Shown here piece after piece: positions 45,348 through 56,530 of a DNA stretch of 64,000 nt. The first letter of the stretch is position 1. Each line of letters opens with the position of its first letter. Position numbers and translations under genes: made by a program. The stretch is from Macadamia tetraphylla (taxonomy: Eukaryota; Streptophyta; Magnoliopsida; Proteales; Proteaceae), in NCBI GenBank assembly GCA_022985045.1, contig CM040971.1, positions 16,374,625 to 16,438,624 on the forward strand, read 5' to 3'. The notes beneath the pieces were generated by a model. The model worked only from the letters and a program-made list of their open reading frames with translations. It was not told the origin of the DNA and ran no database searches.

Positions 45348-46040
45348 TTGGTGAGCCACCTTTGGTCCTTCCCTCGGTTGGGGGGCTCAGGACAAGGCCG
45401 AGCAGACCTGACCGAAGGTCCCTCCCTCGGTTGGGGGCTCAGGCCTAGGCCTAGCAGACCTAATGAATGTCCTTCCCTTAGTTGGGAGCTCAGGCTAAGG
45501 CCAAGCAGACCTGACCGAAGGTCCTTCCTCAGTTTGGGGCTCAGGCTAAAGTCAAGCAGACCTGACCAAAGGTCCTTTCGTCGGTTAGGGGCTCAGGCCA
45601 AGGCTGAGCAGACCTGACCGAAGGTCCTTCCTTCGGTTGGGAGCTCAGGCCATGGCTGAGCAGACTTAATCGAAGGTCCTTCACTCGGTTGGGAGCTCAA
45701 GCCAAGGCTGAGTAGACCTGACCGAAGGTCCTTCCCTCGGTTGGGGGCTCAGGCCAAGGCCAAGCAGACCTGACCAAAGGTCCCTCCCTCGGTTGGGGGC
45801 TCAGGCCAAGGCTGAGCAGACCTGACCAAAGGTCCTTTCCTTGGTTGGGGGCTTAGGCTAAGGCCAATAGATCTGACCGAAGGTCCTTCCCTCAGTTGGG
45901 AGCTCAGGCCAAGGCCGAGCAGACCTGACCGAAGGTCCCTCCCTCGGTTGGGGGCTCAGGCCAAGGTTGAGCAGATCTGACCGAAGGTCCTTCCCTCAGT
46001 TGGGGGCTCAGGTCAAGGCCGACCAGACCTAACTGAAGGG
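45348..46040 (+). repeat. Tandem array of about 13 copies of a 52-bp unit in element D
   Basis: The unit is GACCGAAGGTCCTTCCCTCG / GTTGGGGGCTCAGGCC / AAGGCCGAGCAGACCT. The spacing is 50-53 bp and most copies differ by only a few bases. Open frames through it (45348-45617) read as repeats of RPDRRSF. The array lies just upstream of the purine tract and 3' LTR. It is related to the arrays in element C. Confidence 0.95.
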
Positions 46041-46167
46041 GATCCCCTCGGCCAGCATGAAGTCCGAACCCAAATGGAAAAGCTCGAAGAAGCAAAAAAA
46101 GAAAAAAAAAAGAGAGAAAAAGGAAGAAAGGCTGGTTACCCCCACTGGAAGGGTTTCTCAGTGGCGG

Positions 46168-46181
46168 TAAGGGGGGGCTTC
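46168..46181 (+). other. Polypurine tract of element D
   Basis: GTAAGGGGGGGCTTC directly before the TG of the 3' LTR at 46182. Confidence 0.7.
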
Positions 46182-46626
46182 TGATATGCACAAACTAAAC
46201 CATTCAATCAGACATGGACACATGGCGAGATGCCATATGTCTACACCATAGCTTTGGATGTAGCAGAGGAACCCAAATTCCTCCTCAGTGATAAAGTCAT
46301 AATAGGACTTTATTCACCTAAAGGAATATTCCCTGAGGAGTCGTGAAGCGGGAAAGGAGGAGTCCTCCAACAAACTGTCTCAACCCCTTGAGAGGAAGAT
46401 GGACGTATCCTAGTAGGATTCTACAAGGGATGACCCTATAAGAGGAATCCCAGAAGACAAAACTAGGTAAGTCAATATGTTCACACCATTACACCTGTGA
46501 AAATACTGTTCTACGAGTCTCTAACTTGGGCGTCAGAAGACTAATCTTGGAGCCACCTCTGGGCCTTTGCTCTCTGTGCTTGTGCTGGATCGGTGCTCGG
46601 CCTTACACAGATTCTCGGCAGCAACA
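46182..46626 (+). repeat. 3' LTR of element D (445 bp)
   Basis: It begins TGATATGCACAAACTAAACC and ends CTCGGCAGCAACA, followed by the AGTAG target repeat. It aligns fully with 21352-21792. Confidence 0.95.
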
Positions 46627-47089
46627 AGTAGCAAAGATGGAACCGACTGCAAGTGTTCTTGGAGATTGTGATTTTATTTTGGCATACAAACAGATGAAGC
46701 CTTAGTCTCTGAGACAGTCTTTGATTATCTTTATTTTTCTAATTAATTAATTAAATTGATTTTCCCTTTAAGCAAGTGTGTTGACGAGTCAGTTGAAATT
46801 AGTGTTGGGTGGTTTTCTTGCATTTCCTCCATTAATGAGATTCATCGACTGCTCTAAGTTGCTACCACTATTGACACAATCATGGAAACCAAAGTTTGTG
46901 ATGACTTGCGTTTCATGATGATGGTGACGAGGAGGAAGGTCAGATGAATTGGTGTTACTAGTATGTGTTGGGCGATGCGTTTAATGTAAGAGTGAGAATG
47001 TATATGGAGAAGATGAGAGAATTAATTTGAGAATAGAGTTGTAGAGATAAGGATAAAAGAGGAGTATCTTTACAGATAGTCTAACACAC

Positions 47090-47090
<1 letters not shown>

Positions 47091-47120
<30 letters not shown>
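47091..47120. repeat. (AG)n microsatellite
   Basis: Fifteen uninterrupted AG dinucleotides. Confidence 0.95.
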
Positions 47121-47121
<1 letters not shown>

Positions 47122-47227
47122 AAGTGGACCAGTATTTGGGACTCCAAAAAGAAAACCCCATTTCCTCCCCGATTGATCGTAGCTCAATGGAGGAATGGAG
47201 GATTGAAGTAACTGAATCAACACAGGT

Positions 47228-47431
47228 ATGATGATGGGATTAGAAGCGACATTGCTTGCAGCGGTGGTTGGTATTGTAATCTACAAGCAAGAAAGGCGCA
47301 ACAAAGAGGCGCAAGAGTGGAAGCTTTCCATTCATTTGCAGAAAAGTTTTCTCTGCTTTGCATTCCTGAATACTTGTTCCTTGAAAGTAAATGGAGGATT
47401 GAACCTGGAAACTCTACAAAGGCAGGGGTGA
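47228..47431 (+). CDS. Small ORF with one hydrophobic segment, unknown
   Basis: 67 codons starting MMMGLEATLLAAVVGIVIYK, then a charged stretch QERRNKEAQEWK. The first 20 residues could form one membrane segment. A GT donor-like site (CACAG|GTATGATG) overlaps the start, and an upstream ATG (47187) reads MEEWRIEVTESTQ up to that donor. I do not recognise it and cannot tell a gene from chance. Confidence 0.2.
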   Translation: MMMGLEATLLAAVVGIVIYKQERRNKEAQEWKLSIHLQKSFLCFAFLNTCSLKVNGGLNLETLQRQG

Positions 47432-48779
47432 AGTATTCTGATTTTCAAAGAAAACCATACCATATTTGTCGGAGTATTTCTCTCTTTTATGGTACATACA
47501 ATAATAAATATAAATTTAACGTTTTAAACCAATCTGACAAAATCCAACAGTCAACAAATACTAGTATACCTTAAACCTGGGTAACCTGCTAGCATGCCCA
47601 ACCCTTGCCCTTAAAACAATTTGGAAGTATAATCTTTTTGTCTCCCTCCAATTTTCCCTTATATTTCCAATATCAATGAAGACATTAGGAATCCTATCAC
47701 GTGGTTAGAGTCCAAGTGGTTTGATTACAACCACGAAGCAATAAATGCTTATGAATCGAAGTCCGTGTTATGGAAATCCATAGGACCAAAGTCTGTAAGG
47801 TTCTTCTGCAGACAATCTCTTTTAAGTATGATTGTTTGTCCCAGAGAACTTGGTTATGGCTTTCATATTTTTATTTGACGAGAAATGACCGTCAATAACC
47901 CATGAAAGTCCGTGAATAGTAAAACCACATAGTTTTCTAAGTCAAACCACTTAATTTATTGGGTTTATTTAAATAGGTCTTTAGTTGATTTTTTATTTCA
48001 GATTATTTCATCACGTGGACATCAAAATAAAGTTTACATAGATATACAAATTTAAAGCTTAATCTAATTTTGATTTCTTTGAAGATTCCTTCATCTTGAT
48101 TTGTCTTTGAAGAGCTTCGATCTTTCTTATCACTAAAGTCCACATGTTCTCCAAAAAATTCATAGACAAATAAATCTTTTGTTCAATCAACATGCCATTT
48201 CTTCCATCAAAGGTTCCACCTCAAAAGCTTGAGTATCATCATTCTCTTCACTTAAATAAACATATAGGATAACCCACACACTCGTTCAAACTTGCCCGTA
48301 GCACAACTCTACTGCCACCGCCACCACCACCACCACCCCTCCCTCCCCCTGCAACCCACCACGCTCTGTCCATAACCCCTAAACCTCACACCCTTTACGA
48401 TCTCCGCCACACATATGTGATTAGACTGCAACCTAAGAGAAACCCATTTGCACTTCCGTTGCCCCACCAATCCCCACCTTGTCTCCCGCACTCCCCATAG
48501 TCCACTCACCCTTATCAAATTGATTCCAATCTGTGTGTGTGTGTGGAAGAGACACAAGTGGGTGGTCCCTTTCATTATCTGTTGTTAGTTTTTACTTCAC
48601 TAACCACCTGTCACTAAAATTGATACCAAATGCCATGGGAGAACAGAAGTGGATTAAATAAAGGGAAGAAAAGAAGTTTAGGTTACGGGGAGGAGGTGAG
48701 ATTGTAGACTGTTTGGGTTTGCAACAATTTGATTTTTGTTGAGGTTTGATGAAGGAACATAAGCGCGTGGCAGCAGCGA

Positions 48780-49095
48780 AGACGATGATATTGCAGGCAG
48801 TGGTGGGGGTGGGGGTAAGGGGGTTTGAGTTTTGCGGGTAGCATGGTGGTGGGTTGGATTGTAGCAACGGGTAGACGTGAGTGGGGTGATTTGGATGGTG
48901 GGGTGGTTGGGGGTTGGTACGCGGAGAAGATGAGTGGGGTGAGACCATGGGGGTGGTCGCAAGGGGTGAGCAGTGGCAGGGGCCATGGTGGGGGTGGGGT
49001 TGTAGGAGAGGGAGAGGGAGAGGGAGGAGGAGGGGGGGGAGGGGGAGTGGGAGCGGGTGATGGTGGTGGTCGTGGATTTGTAGTGGAATGTGGGG
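48780..49095. repeat. G-rich low-complexity tract
   Basis: Runs of GGTGGGGGTGGGG and GGGAGAGGGAGAGGGAGG on the plus strand. Long Pro/His-rich (minus) and Gly-rich (plus) open frames cover it, but their composition follows the base bias. A smaller (CCA)n tract lies at 48315-48345. Confidence 0.7.
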
Positions 49096-49121
49096 TTGCA
49101 AGGGAAGGAGAAGGGAGTGGT

Positions 49122-49379
49122 TAGGGGTGTCAATCAATCGGTTCGGTTCGATTCGATTTTGGTCAAGTTGAATGAGGGAGACCAAAACCAATATGCTAAG
49201 GAACTTCAGTTTAGTGACAAGACGAAAAAAACACTTTAAATTTATGATTAAATCATGGTTTATTGTTCAATGAAAAGATAACTAATATTGAAACCAATTG
49301 AAAACAAAAGAAAATATCTAATATTGAAATCACAAAATGAACCCTATATTATCCAATCATTCATTTAACCATCTAACTT

Positions 49380-49456
<77 letters not shown>

Positions 49457-49826
49457 CAATCCAATTAGTTTTGTATAGTGAACAAGGAAATCAATAGAAG
49501 CATTATTACAATTTACAAATCAATTTATCTATTTATAACCTAATATTCAATGATTTGTAATAATTCCTCTTACAATAAAAAATTTTCTCACTAATATTGT
49601 AAAAAAAGGATGGTCAATTCATCAATTTATAATCTCATAATCATGTATTTTCTATCGGTTTCATTTGGTTTGGTTATTGGTCAGTTCGATTTGGATCGAT
49701 TTTCAGCCAATCCCAACATACCTCAGTCTAAAACCATCCAATAAGGATCGGTTTGGTTCGATTTAAGTTTTATCAGTCAGTTTCGATCGATTTTATCAGT
49801 TTTCGGACTAGGTTTTGACACCCCAA
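49122..49826. mobile_element. 705-bp non-autonomous hAT-like element
   Basis: Exact 8-bp target repeats GGAGTGGT lie at 49114-49121 and 49827-49834. The left end is TAGGGGTGTCAATC and the right end on the other strand is TTGGGGTGTCAAAA, so there is an imperfect terminal inverted repeat of about 12 bp. Sub-terminal GGTTCGGTTCGATT motifs occur at both ends. No transposase is encoded. An A-rich run of 72 bases lies in the middle. Confidence 0.8.
49384..49455. repeat. Poly(A) run inside the hAT-like element
   Basis: Seventy-two bases, all A except one G. The length is likely to vary between individuals and to be error-prone in the assembly. Confidence 0.9.
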
Positions 49827-49834
49827 GGAGTGGT

Positions 49835-50600
49835 AATAAAAGGGTAAACTCTTTTTTGGTTGATGAAAGGGGTAAAATTGAAATTTAAAAATATCTAAAA
49901 TATAATTTTTTAAATTTTAGATACCCAACAGGCGAACTCACAATTTCCAAACGTTGGTACCTAGTTGTCATCTACCCTTATTCATTTTCGTTTTGACTTT
50001 CTTCTCCTCATTTCCCTTGCAACCAAATATGCCAAGCATGCATAAAAATAAGTTTGTTTAACGGTTCAGAATTGGCAGATTCCGATAAACAAGTCAGGAC
50101 AATGCTAATAGAGCTTCGGGTGGAGATGATTCACATCGTCGTCATGAATCTAGAGATTAACTTTCCGTATTTCCTCAATGGCTCAAATAATAAGATAAGC
50201 CCAAGGCTCCCAATAAAGCATATTGGTAGGATCCACGTCAGCATGAGTCGATCCTTGGGATGGGTGCGCACTCCGCCAAATTCGAAATAACCATTTTTTT
50301 TTTTTTTTTAAATAAACGGCACAGCAGATGAGAGGGTGCTTTGCGCCTCCTTGGCCATTGCCCAGCACCACACTTGTACAGTTACTACTTCCTTCCAAGG
50401 TCACGGTTTTTGGGTAGTCAGTTTCCTTTCTCATTCTGTCATGCAACTACAATAATAGAAAGTATATTACTGATATCAACAAAATAGCGAAGCTTAAAAC
50501 ATAAAACTTTAAATCATTATTTTCTTTTGGTTCCCTGCGCCTTTCCTTCATTCTTCTACCGTTTTATCGATCTCTCTCTCTTCCTTGGTTGGTTCGTTTA
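49835..50600 (+). promoter_or_regulatory. Upstream region of the STY46-like kinase gene
   Basis: No coding content that I trust. It contains a poly(T) run (50293-50309), AT-rich DNA, and a C/T-rich stretch with TCTCTCTCTC (50570-50581), which is typical of plant 5' leaders, about 20 bp before the start codon. I see no clear TATA box. The transcription start is not determined. Confidence 0.4.
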
Positions 50601-51508
50601 ATGACGATGGACGATAATGAGAGTTGCAGTAGCAGAGCTATGGAGTCATCATCTACACAACCTCGTCTGCAGAGACAGAAGCTTGAGGTGTATAACGAGG
50701 TGCTTCGTCGACTCAAGGAATCTAATCATGACGAGGCTAATCTTCCTGGTTTTGATGACGACCTATGGTCTCATTTCGGTCGACTGCCAACGAGGTATCA
50801 TAACCCTAGATTTATTAATCTCAATTCCATTTCATTTCTTTACTTTCATGGTTTGATTATTGTTGTTGGTGTTTTCTTTTCATTTTCTGTTGTTGTCATT
50901 GCCTTTGTCTTGGTTTTGCTTGATGGAGATCTTCGAATTTGGTGTTTGAGAGATTGGAATCATAATCTTATGTATCGTTTGCTGTTAGCATTCTTTAATC
51001 TGCTTATCATTCTGCTGCTTTTTTGTTTGTTTGTTTTCCTTTGTTTCAGGTCGTGTTAATATAGCACTTTTATGTATTTTCTTTTTTCGAATAAAATGTA
51101 GTACTATTGTAATGGCATCTTTCTCTTTGACATCTGCAGCTTTCAGACTGAGAAACTCGAGATGATGAACAGAGCATGTTCATTCCTTTATGCTTGAAAT
51201 AAATGCGTCTGGTATACATTTATATTATTATTCTTATATATTTGTGTCTAGGTTGGGTTATGAGGTGTTTTGTCATTATGATCGTTGCTGCTATGGTCTG
51301 GCTTGCTAAGGTTGTGAAATTATTATTATTATTTTTTTCAATGTCTTATTTGTTCGGTGCTTGTTTTAAAGGAATTTGTTTGCTGCGTTGTAGGTATGCA
51401 CTGGATGTGAATGCTGAGAGGGCCGAAGATGTTCTCAATCACAAAAGATTACTGCAACTGGCGCATGACCCTGATAAAAGACCAGCATTTGAGGTGCGCC
51501 TTGTGCAG
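50601..51508 (+). CDS. STY46: Serine/threonine/tyrosine kinase STY8/17/46-like, exons 1-2 (5' part)
   Basis: Exon 1 is 50601-50794 and exon 2 is 51394-51508, 309 coding bases (103 codons). The start ATG 50601 gives MTMDDNESCSS, matching the family's beginning. Exon 1 carries RQKLEVYNEVLRRLKESNHD and PGFDDDLWSHFGRLPTR. Exon 2 carries RYALDVNAERAEDVLNHKRL and EVRLVQ. The splice sites are ACGAG|GTATCA, TTGTAG|GTATG and GTGCAG|GTAATT, and they keep the frame. This is the N-terminus of the ACT-domain Raf-like kinases. In Arabidopsis, STY8, STY17 and STY46 phosphorylate transit peptides of chloroplast precursors in the cytosol. The ACT and kinase domains are not in the window. I cannot separate STY8, STY17 and STY46; the symbol is the closest by memory. 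Confidence 0.85.
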
Positions 51509-53633
51509 GTAATTGATTTATTGCATTCTTACATTAGGTTATTCTCCGGTTATTGAGGAATTACATATCCCAAGGCTCACCCTATCTCAGAATAGAGTTT
51601 CCTTGAAACTACTATGTATATTATTAACTGCTCATTTTGTTGGGTGCTTGCTGTACAATTGGTTCTCCTTTTTATGACATGATAACGGTATCATGCATAT
51701 CTCTTAGCGGTGACATATTAGTGTATTTTTTTTGACAGCTTCTCTACTCAAAGGTTCTTATCTTTCCCTATATATGATTTTTCTTTGTTTGTGGGGAGGA
51801 AGAGAGAACTTTATTCTGAAGTCTCGTCCTAAGTTATCTGGAGAAGGGATTGTAAGTGTTTGTAGTGCTCCAACAGATGCAGTTGTTTAATTGATTGGGA
51901 TTCTTCCTAGAGACATACTTCTGAAGATGTTTTTTTCTATCGCAGAATGGGGAGCTCTTGTAGACATTAGCTGGTCAACTTCAGATACTTGAAAGTGAAA
52001 TGATGTCTTGTGTGGTCTGATGTAGGATGAAAGAGCTTCGTATTATTCAAGTTGATGATTATTGTTTTTACTTGTGGAGCCAAATTGGATTAGCATGTGA
52101 CTGGCTTTTGTGGATAAACTTTCAGAGAAGTAAAGGAGAAACAAATACTTGAAACTAAACAAATGAAAACCTATTGTAACCTAGTCTCATGGCACAATAC
52201 CCCTTTTATTGACTCCCGAGAAACACAAGAATATCATTCCTCTTGCTGCTCCAGAAACTGCCATGCCTTATTTTTCCACTTTATAGCTACCCTGCATTGG
52301 CATGTCATCTGAATATCTCTGTTTTCTATCTGTCTTTGGCCTTTAGTGAAAGGTTAAGAAGATGCAGAGTTTTATTTTTGACATAAGGGTTCAAGGAGTT
52401 TAGTGCCGTTAAACTGAGTGTAGTTGTTAGCTAATGAAAGGAAAGTCTACAGCCTAACTCTGCCTGTGATTGAGTACTACCTGTTATTTAATGTGAGCAG
52501 GGATATTATTTGTTTTTTTGGGTGCAATAACTCAATGATCATATTGGCTTCATAAACTTAAAATAATTCACTACATGAGTCCTTGTGTTGGCGTTCTTTG
52601 GTTGAGGCTTGAGAGAGCATGAAATTTGGACCCTTAGTTGATGATAAATTCCATTCTAAGGCACCAAACTTCATGCTGTTTTCTTGTTGAAAGTATCTTC
52701 TATCCTGGTCTGTGTTGGTTTGCATGCCGAGGAGTAGCTTCTATTATGCTGTTTTAGATGTCTTTCTATTTAACAATGTCACTCTGTAGGCTTAGGTTAT
52801 TTGGATTAATATTAAATTTTAGGACATACATTGTTTAAAGCATGCCAGTACTGGGTTTCTCTACAGATGCCAAAATAATGTCTGGGCTGAAAAAAAGAAA
52901 AATGAGCGGATCATTGAGTACAAATGAAGAATTTAAAGGCCAGCAGGTTTTGTATTGGTGGCTTCTCCAAAATCACAATATTGTTCATTAACAGGACTCA
53001 TAATTGCAATGTAAGCTCTAATAACTCTCAATATCTCAGTTGGCTTTACCCAAATTCCTGGAAAAGCATATTACTAAAATATATACCTAGATCTGGCCTA
53101 TAGAACTTTTAATTACTGATGGGAATTATCAGAAACTTGTAGTGTTGTTTCTTCCACCCCTCCTTTTTTCCTACGAAGATAACTAAATTAATGATCACTT
53201 TATTGAAGCCGACGTGCGTTTTTGAGTTATATGCAGCTATGATCAAGTCATTATTTACTAAGTACTTTCAATAATTGTGCTTGAGCAGCTACCAATTCTT
53301 AACATGAACATGAATCTTACTATCAATTGTCAGAAAGGCCGTACTTTAAGTATCCAATACACAGAATAATCTTTGATGAGATTTCTCTTGGTAAATTACT
53401 GAACCCACAAGAAAAAGACACTGTTATGGCGCACCGAAGAGAAAGGCAACAATCTAACAAGATTGTAGACCTGAAATTGTATAGATTATATGATTAATTT
53501 AATCTCAGGTCTGATTAGCATATGATTGATAAAAAAATTAAGAAGAACAAGAGTAGAACAGCTAGAACTGAAATCATCGGCCTAACCTCGGAGGCATTGA
53601 CTGCAAAGCCATCCACAAGCACAATCTATATGT
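51509..53633 (+). other. Start of intron 2 of the STY46-like gene
   Basis: T-rich, non-coding sequence typical of plant introns. No frame matches the next expected parts of the protein (linker, ACT domain), so the third exon must lie beyond the inserted elements. Nothing else is recognised. Confidence 0.5.
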
Positions 53634-53638
53634 CCTCG

Positions 53639-54040
53639 TGATGGAGAACCCTTAGGGAAGGGAGGGGAAATCAGAGTAGAGATGGGGAAAAGGAGATCAC
53701 ACTCACACATTCATTCAATAATCAAATTGCTCTCTAAATCTTCAGTCGATTACAACCAATACATAGGAAAATAGGAACATGAAATTAGAAACTTAACTAG
53801 AATGGAAACTAGCCTAAATTAGGAAACAATTATAAAAAGGAAACCAAAGCAAGGAAATAAATCCTACTCCTACGTTCAAGTCTGGAAACTAAAAGCATGA
53901 AATAAAATACTAGGTAAACTACTAATTTTATTTCCAACCCTTGTTGGACCAAAACCCTGGGCTGGACCGGTTCTTCTTGGCTCTTGGCTTCCAAAGCCGG
54001 TCATGCTGGTCCAACCAAGAAAGGGCAGCCGATTGCATCA
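53639..54040 (-). repeat. 3' LTR of element E (left)
   Basis: 402 bp, TGATGGAGAACCC...TGCATCA on the plus strand. It is almost identical to 56126-56525, with differences at a poly(G), a CA run, one C/T and a few bases before the end. Confidence 0.95.
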
Positions 54041-54109
54041 ACTCTCCTCCTTCGAAAGAACTCGACTCCGAGTTAGGGAAAGGACCGAGGAGACCGTCAA
54101 GGAATACGC

Positions 54110-54538
54110 TAAATGAGGAATGATCCCACCATCTTCTTGAGCTTAATTTCAGGGAGATCTTTGGCAGGATGAAACTTCATAGTCTTGTTGGCATGCTTGA
54201 AGGCATAGGTATTGGCATAGCCACAATGTTGTACTTTCTTATCAAACAACCAAGGTCGACCAAGAAGGATATGGCACACCTTCGAGGGAGGACATCACAT
54301 TGACTGTATCCTTAAATCCACCAATAGAATATGTGACCAAGCACTTATCTGTGATTTTGAGATTAGTGTTGTTCACCCAAGCAACCTTGTAAGGATTAGG
54401 ATGTGGTTCTGTATTCAATCCCAGCTTACGAACAGCGTCTTCAGAGACAACATTAGTGCAACTGCCTCCATCAATGACCAAGGTTAGCAACTGATCATTG
54501 CACTTCACACGAGTCTGAAAAATACTATCGGGCGCCAA
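54110..54538 (-). pseudogene. Aspartic protease of element E
   Basis: The minus frame 54538-54242 has the active site LVIDGGSCTNVVSEDAVRKL (DGG in place of D(S/T)G), then PYKVAWVNNTNLKITDKCLV. After a one-base shift near 54285 it continues HILLGRPWLFDKKVQHCGYA to a stop at about 54110. These blocks are typical of plant Ty3 chromovirus proteases. No RT follows. Confidence 0.85.
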
Positions 54539-55814
54539 TCTTCATTTTCGTGGCCTTTTGAGTGGTCAACACATGACGAATGACATAAAAGGGATGTTGG
54601 TCATCGTCACTAAGAGTGTCATTGACTTCACCTGTTGCACGCTCTTCTCTTAAATCAACTGTGTCAGAACCAAGTTGCTCTTCGGGAATATATGGCAGAG
54701 GAGATTCCTTATCAATAAAAGCAACCAAACGGCTAGGACATTGGGCACTGATATGTCCAAATCCATTGCATGAGTAGCACCACGTGAATTTTGAAGAATC
54801 GAGGTTTATCCGAACCACGCCGAGGGGTGAATATGGTAGTAGGCCGTGAAGATGACATTTCGAAACATGTCGAGGTGGAGAATACGGCCGACTAGGTCGT
54901 GAAGAAGCCATAGATGTAGCACTTGCCGTGGCTTGCTAGATGACCTATCTTGGGTAGGAGATCTGCCAACTAGTACCTCGAGAAAAAGTATTCGCAAAAT
55001 TTCTCCGTTGTATGGCGTTTGACTTTCCTCAACCTGATATGCTACTTGTACGACGTCTTCCATTGTAGGTAGTCGACTAGATGTAAGGGCAGCACTAAGT
55101 TGAGGGTGCAGACCATTACGAAATTGGGCCACTAAGACTTCTTCATCCCATTCAAAGTCAGAACGAGTGGCCAAATAATAAAATCTAGCAACATACTCTT
55201 CAACGGTCAAATTCTCTTGTTTCAACTGTGCAAACCTGAGATGCATTCGTTGCTTGTAATCAGAAGGCAAGAATCGCCGATTCATGACTTCATACATTTC
55301 AGCCCAAGTAGTGACCAACCCGATGCCTCGGGTTCGGTTCTGTTGTTGTTGCTTGATCCACCAGACTCGAGCCGTGCCTTCGATTTGGCCTCGCAAATAG
55401 GATCTTTCGAGCCTCACCAACCGCACTCATCTGAAGAATGTATCTAAACTGTGAATCCAGTCAAGGTACAATTCTGGATTATTGTCTCCATAAAAATCAG
55501 GGACATCCAGTTTTGCTGCTCTTTCTGCTCCATCATCATGTCTACCAGTCCCATATGGTGGTGGAGGTGGTGGTGGTGGTGTATGATGTGGTGGTGGTGG
55601 TGGTGTTACTGGCCGATCCTGTGGGGTGGTGTTGGAAGAATCCCGATCGAATGGGACTCTTTCCTTTATCTCTGCCACCAAACGATCAATAGAAACTTGC
55701 ATAGATTCCACCATTGTTTTAGGGACGTGACCATGTTAGTGAGAGCATCAAATTTTGTATCAGTTTCTCCTTTATAAGAATTCAGCTGTTGAACAACTTC
55801 ACTATTGGCTACCA
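54525..55814 (-). pseudogene. Gag of element E
   Basis: It starts at ATG 55814 (MVANSEVVQQLNSYKG); a one-base shift near 55720 leads into 55714-55427, which has a Pro-rich tract and AAKLDVPDFYGDNNPELYLD. A single in-frame TGA near 55429 interrupts it. The frame continues to 54806 with IEGTARVWWIKQQQ, FLPSDYKQRMHLRFAQLKQE and LTVEEYVARFYYLATRSDFE, a retrotransposon gag domain. After another shift the zinc knuckle CYSCNGFGHISAQC appears (about 54787-54746). The damage is light. Confidence 0.9.
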
Positions 55815-56125
55815 TGGCGATGAGTAACAAAATAGCACTCAAAGAATAATGGTAGAATAGTAAATAACTGAATGCTTAAAGGGCAGGGATAGAATGGGAA
55901 TTTTTTTTTTTTTTTTTTTCTGACGAGACCGGAAAAGAAAAGTCGATGGAGTTGTGGTTCGCTTCTCTATTTGCAGAGAGTTTTTTTTTTTAAATGATTG
56001 TTCTTCTTCTCGAAACCGGAAGAGAGAATAGGAGAAGATGGGAAGGAAAGAGCAGGTTGATGGGAAGGGAAAGGAATGGAACAAGGAGGAGAACGAAGGA
56101 GAGGATCCTTCGCTCGATACCAAGT

Positions 56126-56525
56126 TGATGGAGAACCCTTAGGAAGGGAGGGAAATCAGAGTAGAGATGGGGAAAAGGAGATCACACACACATTCATTCA
56201 ATAATCAAATTGCTCTCTAAATCTTCAGTCGATTACAACCAATATATAGGAAAATAGGAACATGAAATTAGAAACTTAACTAGAATGGAAACTAGCCTAA
56301 ATTAGGAAACAATTATAAAAAGGAAACCAAAGCAAGGAAATAAATCCTACTCCTACGTTCAAGTCTGGAAACTAAAAGCATGAAATAAAATACTAGGTAA
56401 ACTACTAATTTTATTTCCAACCCTTGTTGGACCAAAACCCTGGGCTGGACCGGTTCTTCTTGGCTCTTGGCTTCCAAAGCCGGTCATGCTGGTCCAACCA
56501 AGAAAGGGCAGCCGTATCTGCATCA
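56126..56525 (-). repeat. 5' LTR of element E (right)
   Basis: 400 bp. On the minus strand it ends four bases before the tRNA-iMet-like primer site. Confidence 0.95.
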
Positions 56526-56530
56526 CCTCG

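Larger units (their letters stand above)
21352..46626 (+). mobile_element. Element D: Tat-type Ty3 retrotransposon hosting element B
   Basis: Both LTRs are present (21352-21792 and 46182-46626), flanked by identical 5-bp repeats AGTAG at 21347-21351 and 46627-46631. Between them lie a primer-binding site, gag, protease, RT, RNase H, archaeal-type RNase H, integrase, an antisense gene, a 52-bp tandem array and a purine tract. Element B with its TSD copy accounts for 15,102 bp, so D was about 10.2 kb before that insertion. The order of parts and the second RNase H place it in the Tat group, as for element C. Most reading frames are interrupted. Confidence 0.95.
46632..48591. other. Unassigned spacer after element D
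   Basis: Continuation of the DNA that element D entered. It holds an (AG)n run, one small open frame (47228-47431), and AT-rich non-coding sequence from 47580 to 48290. I see no recognisable gene. Confidence 0.35.
53639..56525 (-). mobile_element. Element E: gag-protease-only LTR element in the kinase intron
   Basis: Two LTRs (53639-54040 and 56126-56525) are flanked by identical target repeats CCTCG at 53634-53638 and 56526-56530. Minus-strand coding order from the right: primer-binding site (TGGTATCGAGCG at 56122-56111), gag, zinc knuckle, protease, purine tract (GAAGGAGGAGAG next to 54040). The protease is followed directly by the 3' LTR, so RT, RNase H and integrase are absent. It must therefore have moved with enzymes supplied by another element. 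The LTRs differ at only about six places, which points to a young insertion. The orientation is opposite to the kinase gene. Confidence 0.95.

Noticed and set aside
45254..45617. Plus-strand frames of Arg/Ser/Pro-rich sequence
   Set aside because: These are read-through of the 52-bp tandem array; the unit length is not a multiple of three.
48592..49191. Minus-strand Pro/His-rich frame of 199 codons and Gly-rich plus-strand frames
   Set aside because: Translation of a GGTGGG/GGGAGA low-complexity tract. It runs into the hAT-like element, so it is not a gene.
52100..53600. Third exon of the kinase gene
   Set aside because: I looked for the linker and ACT-domain residues in all plus frames and found none.
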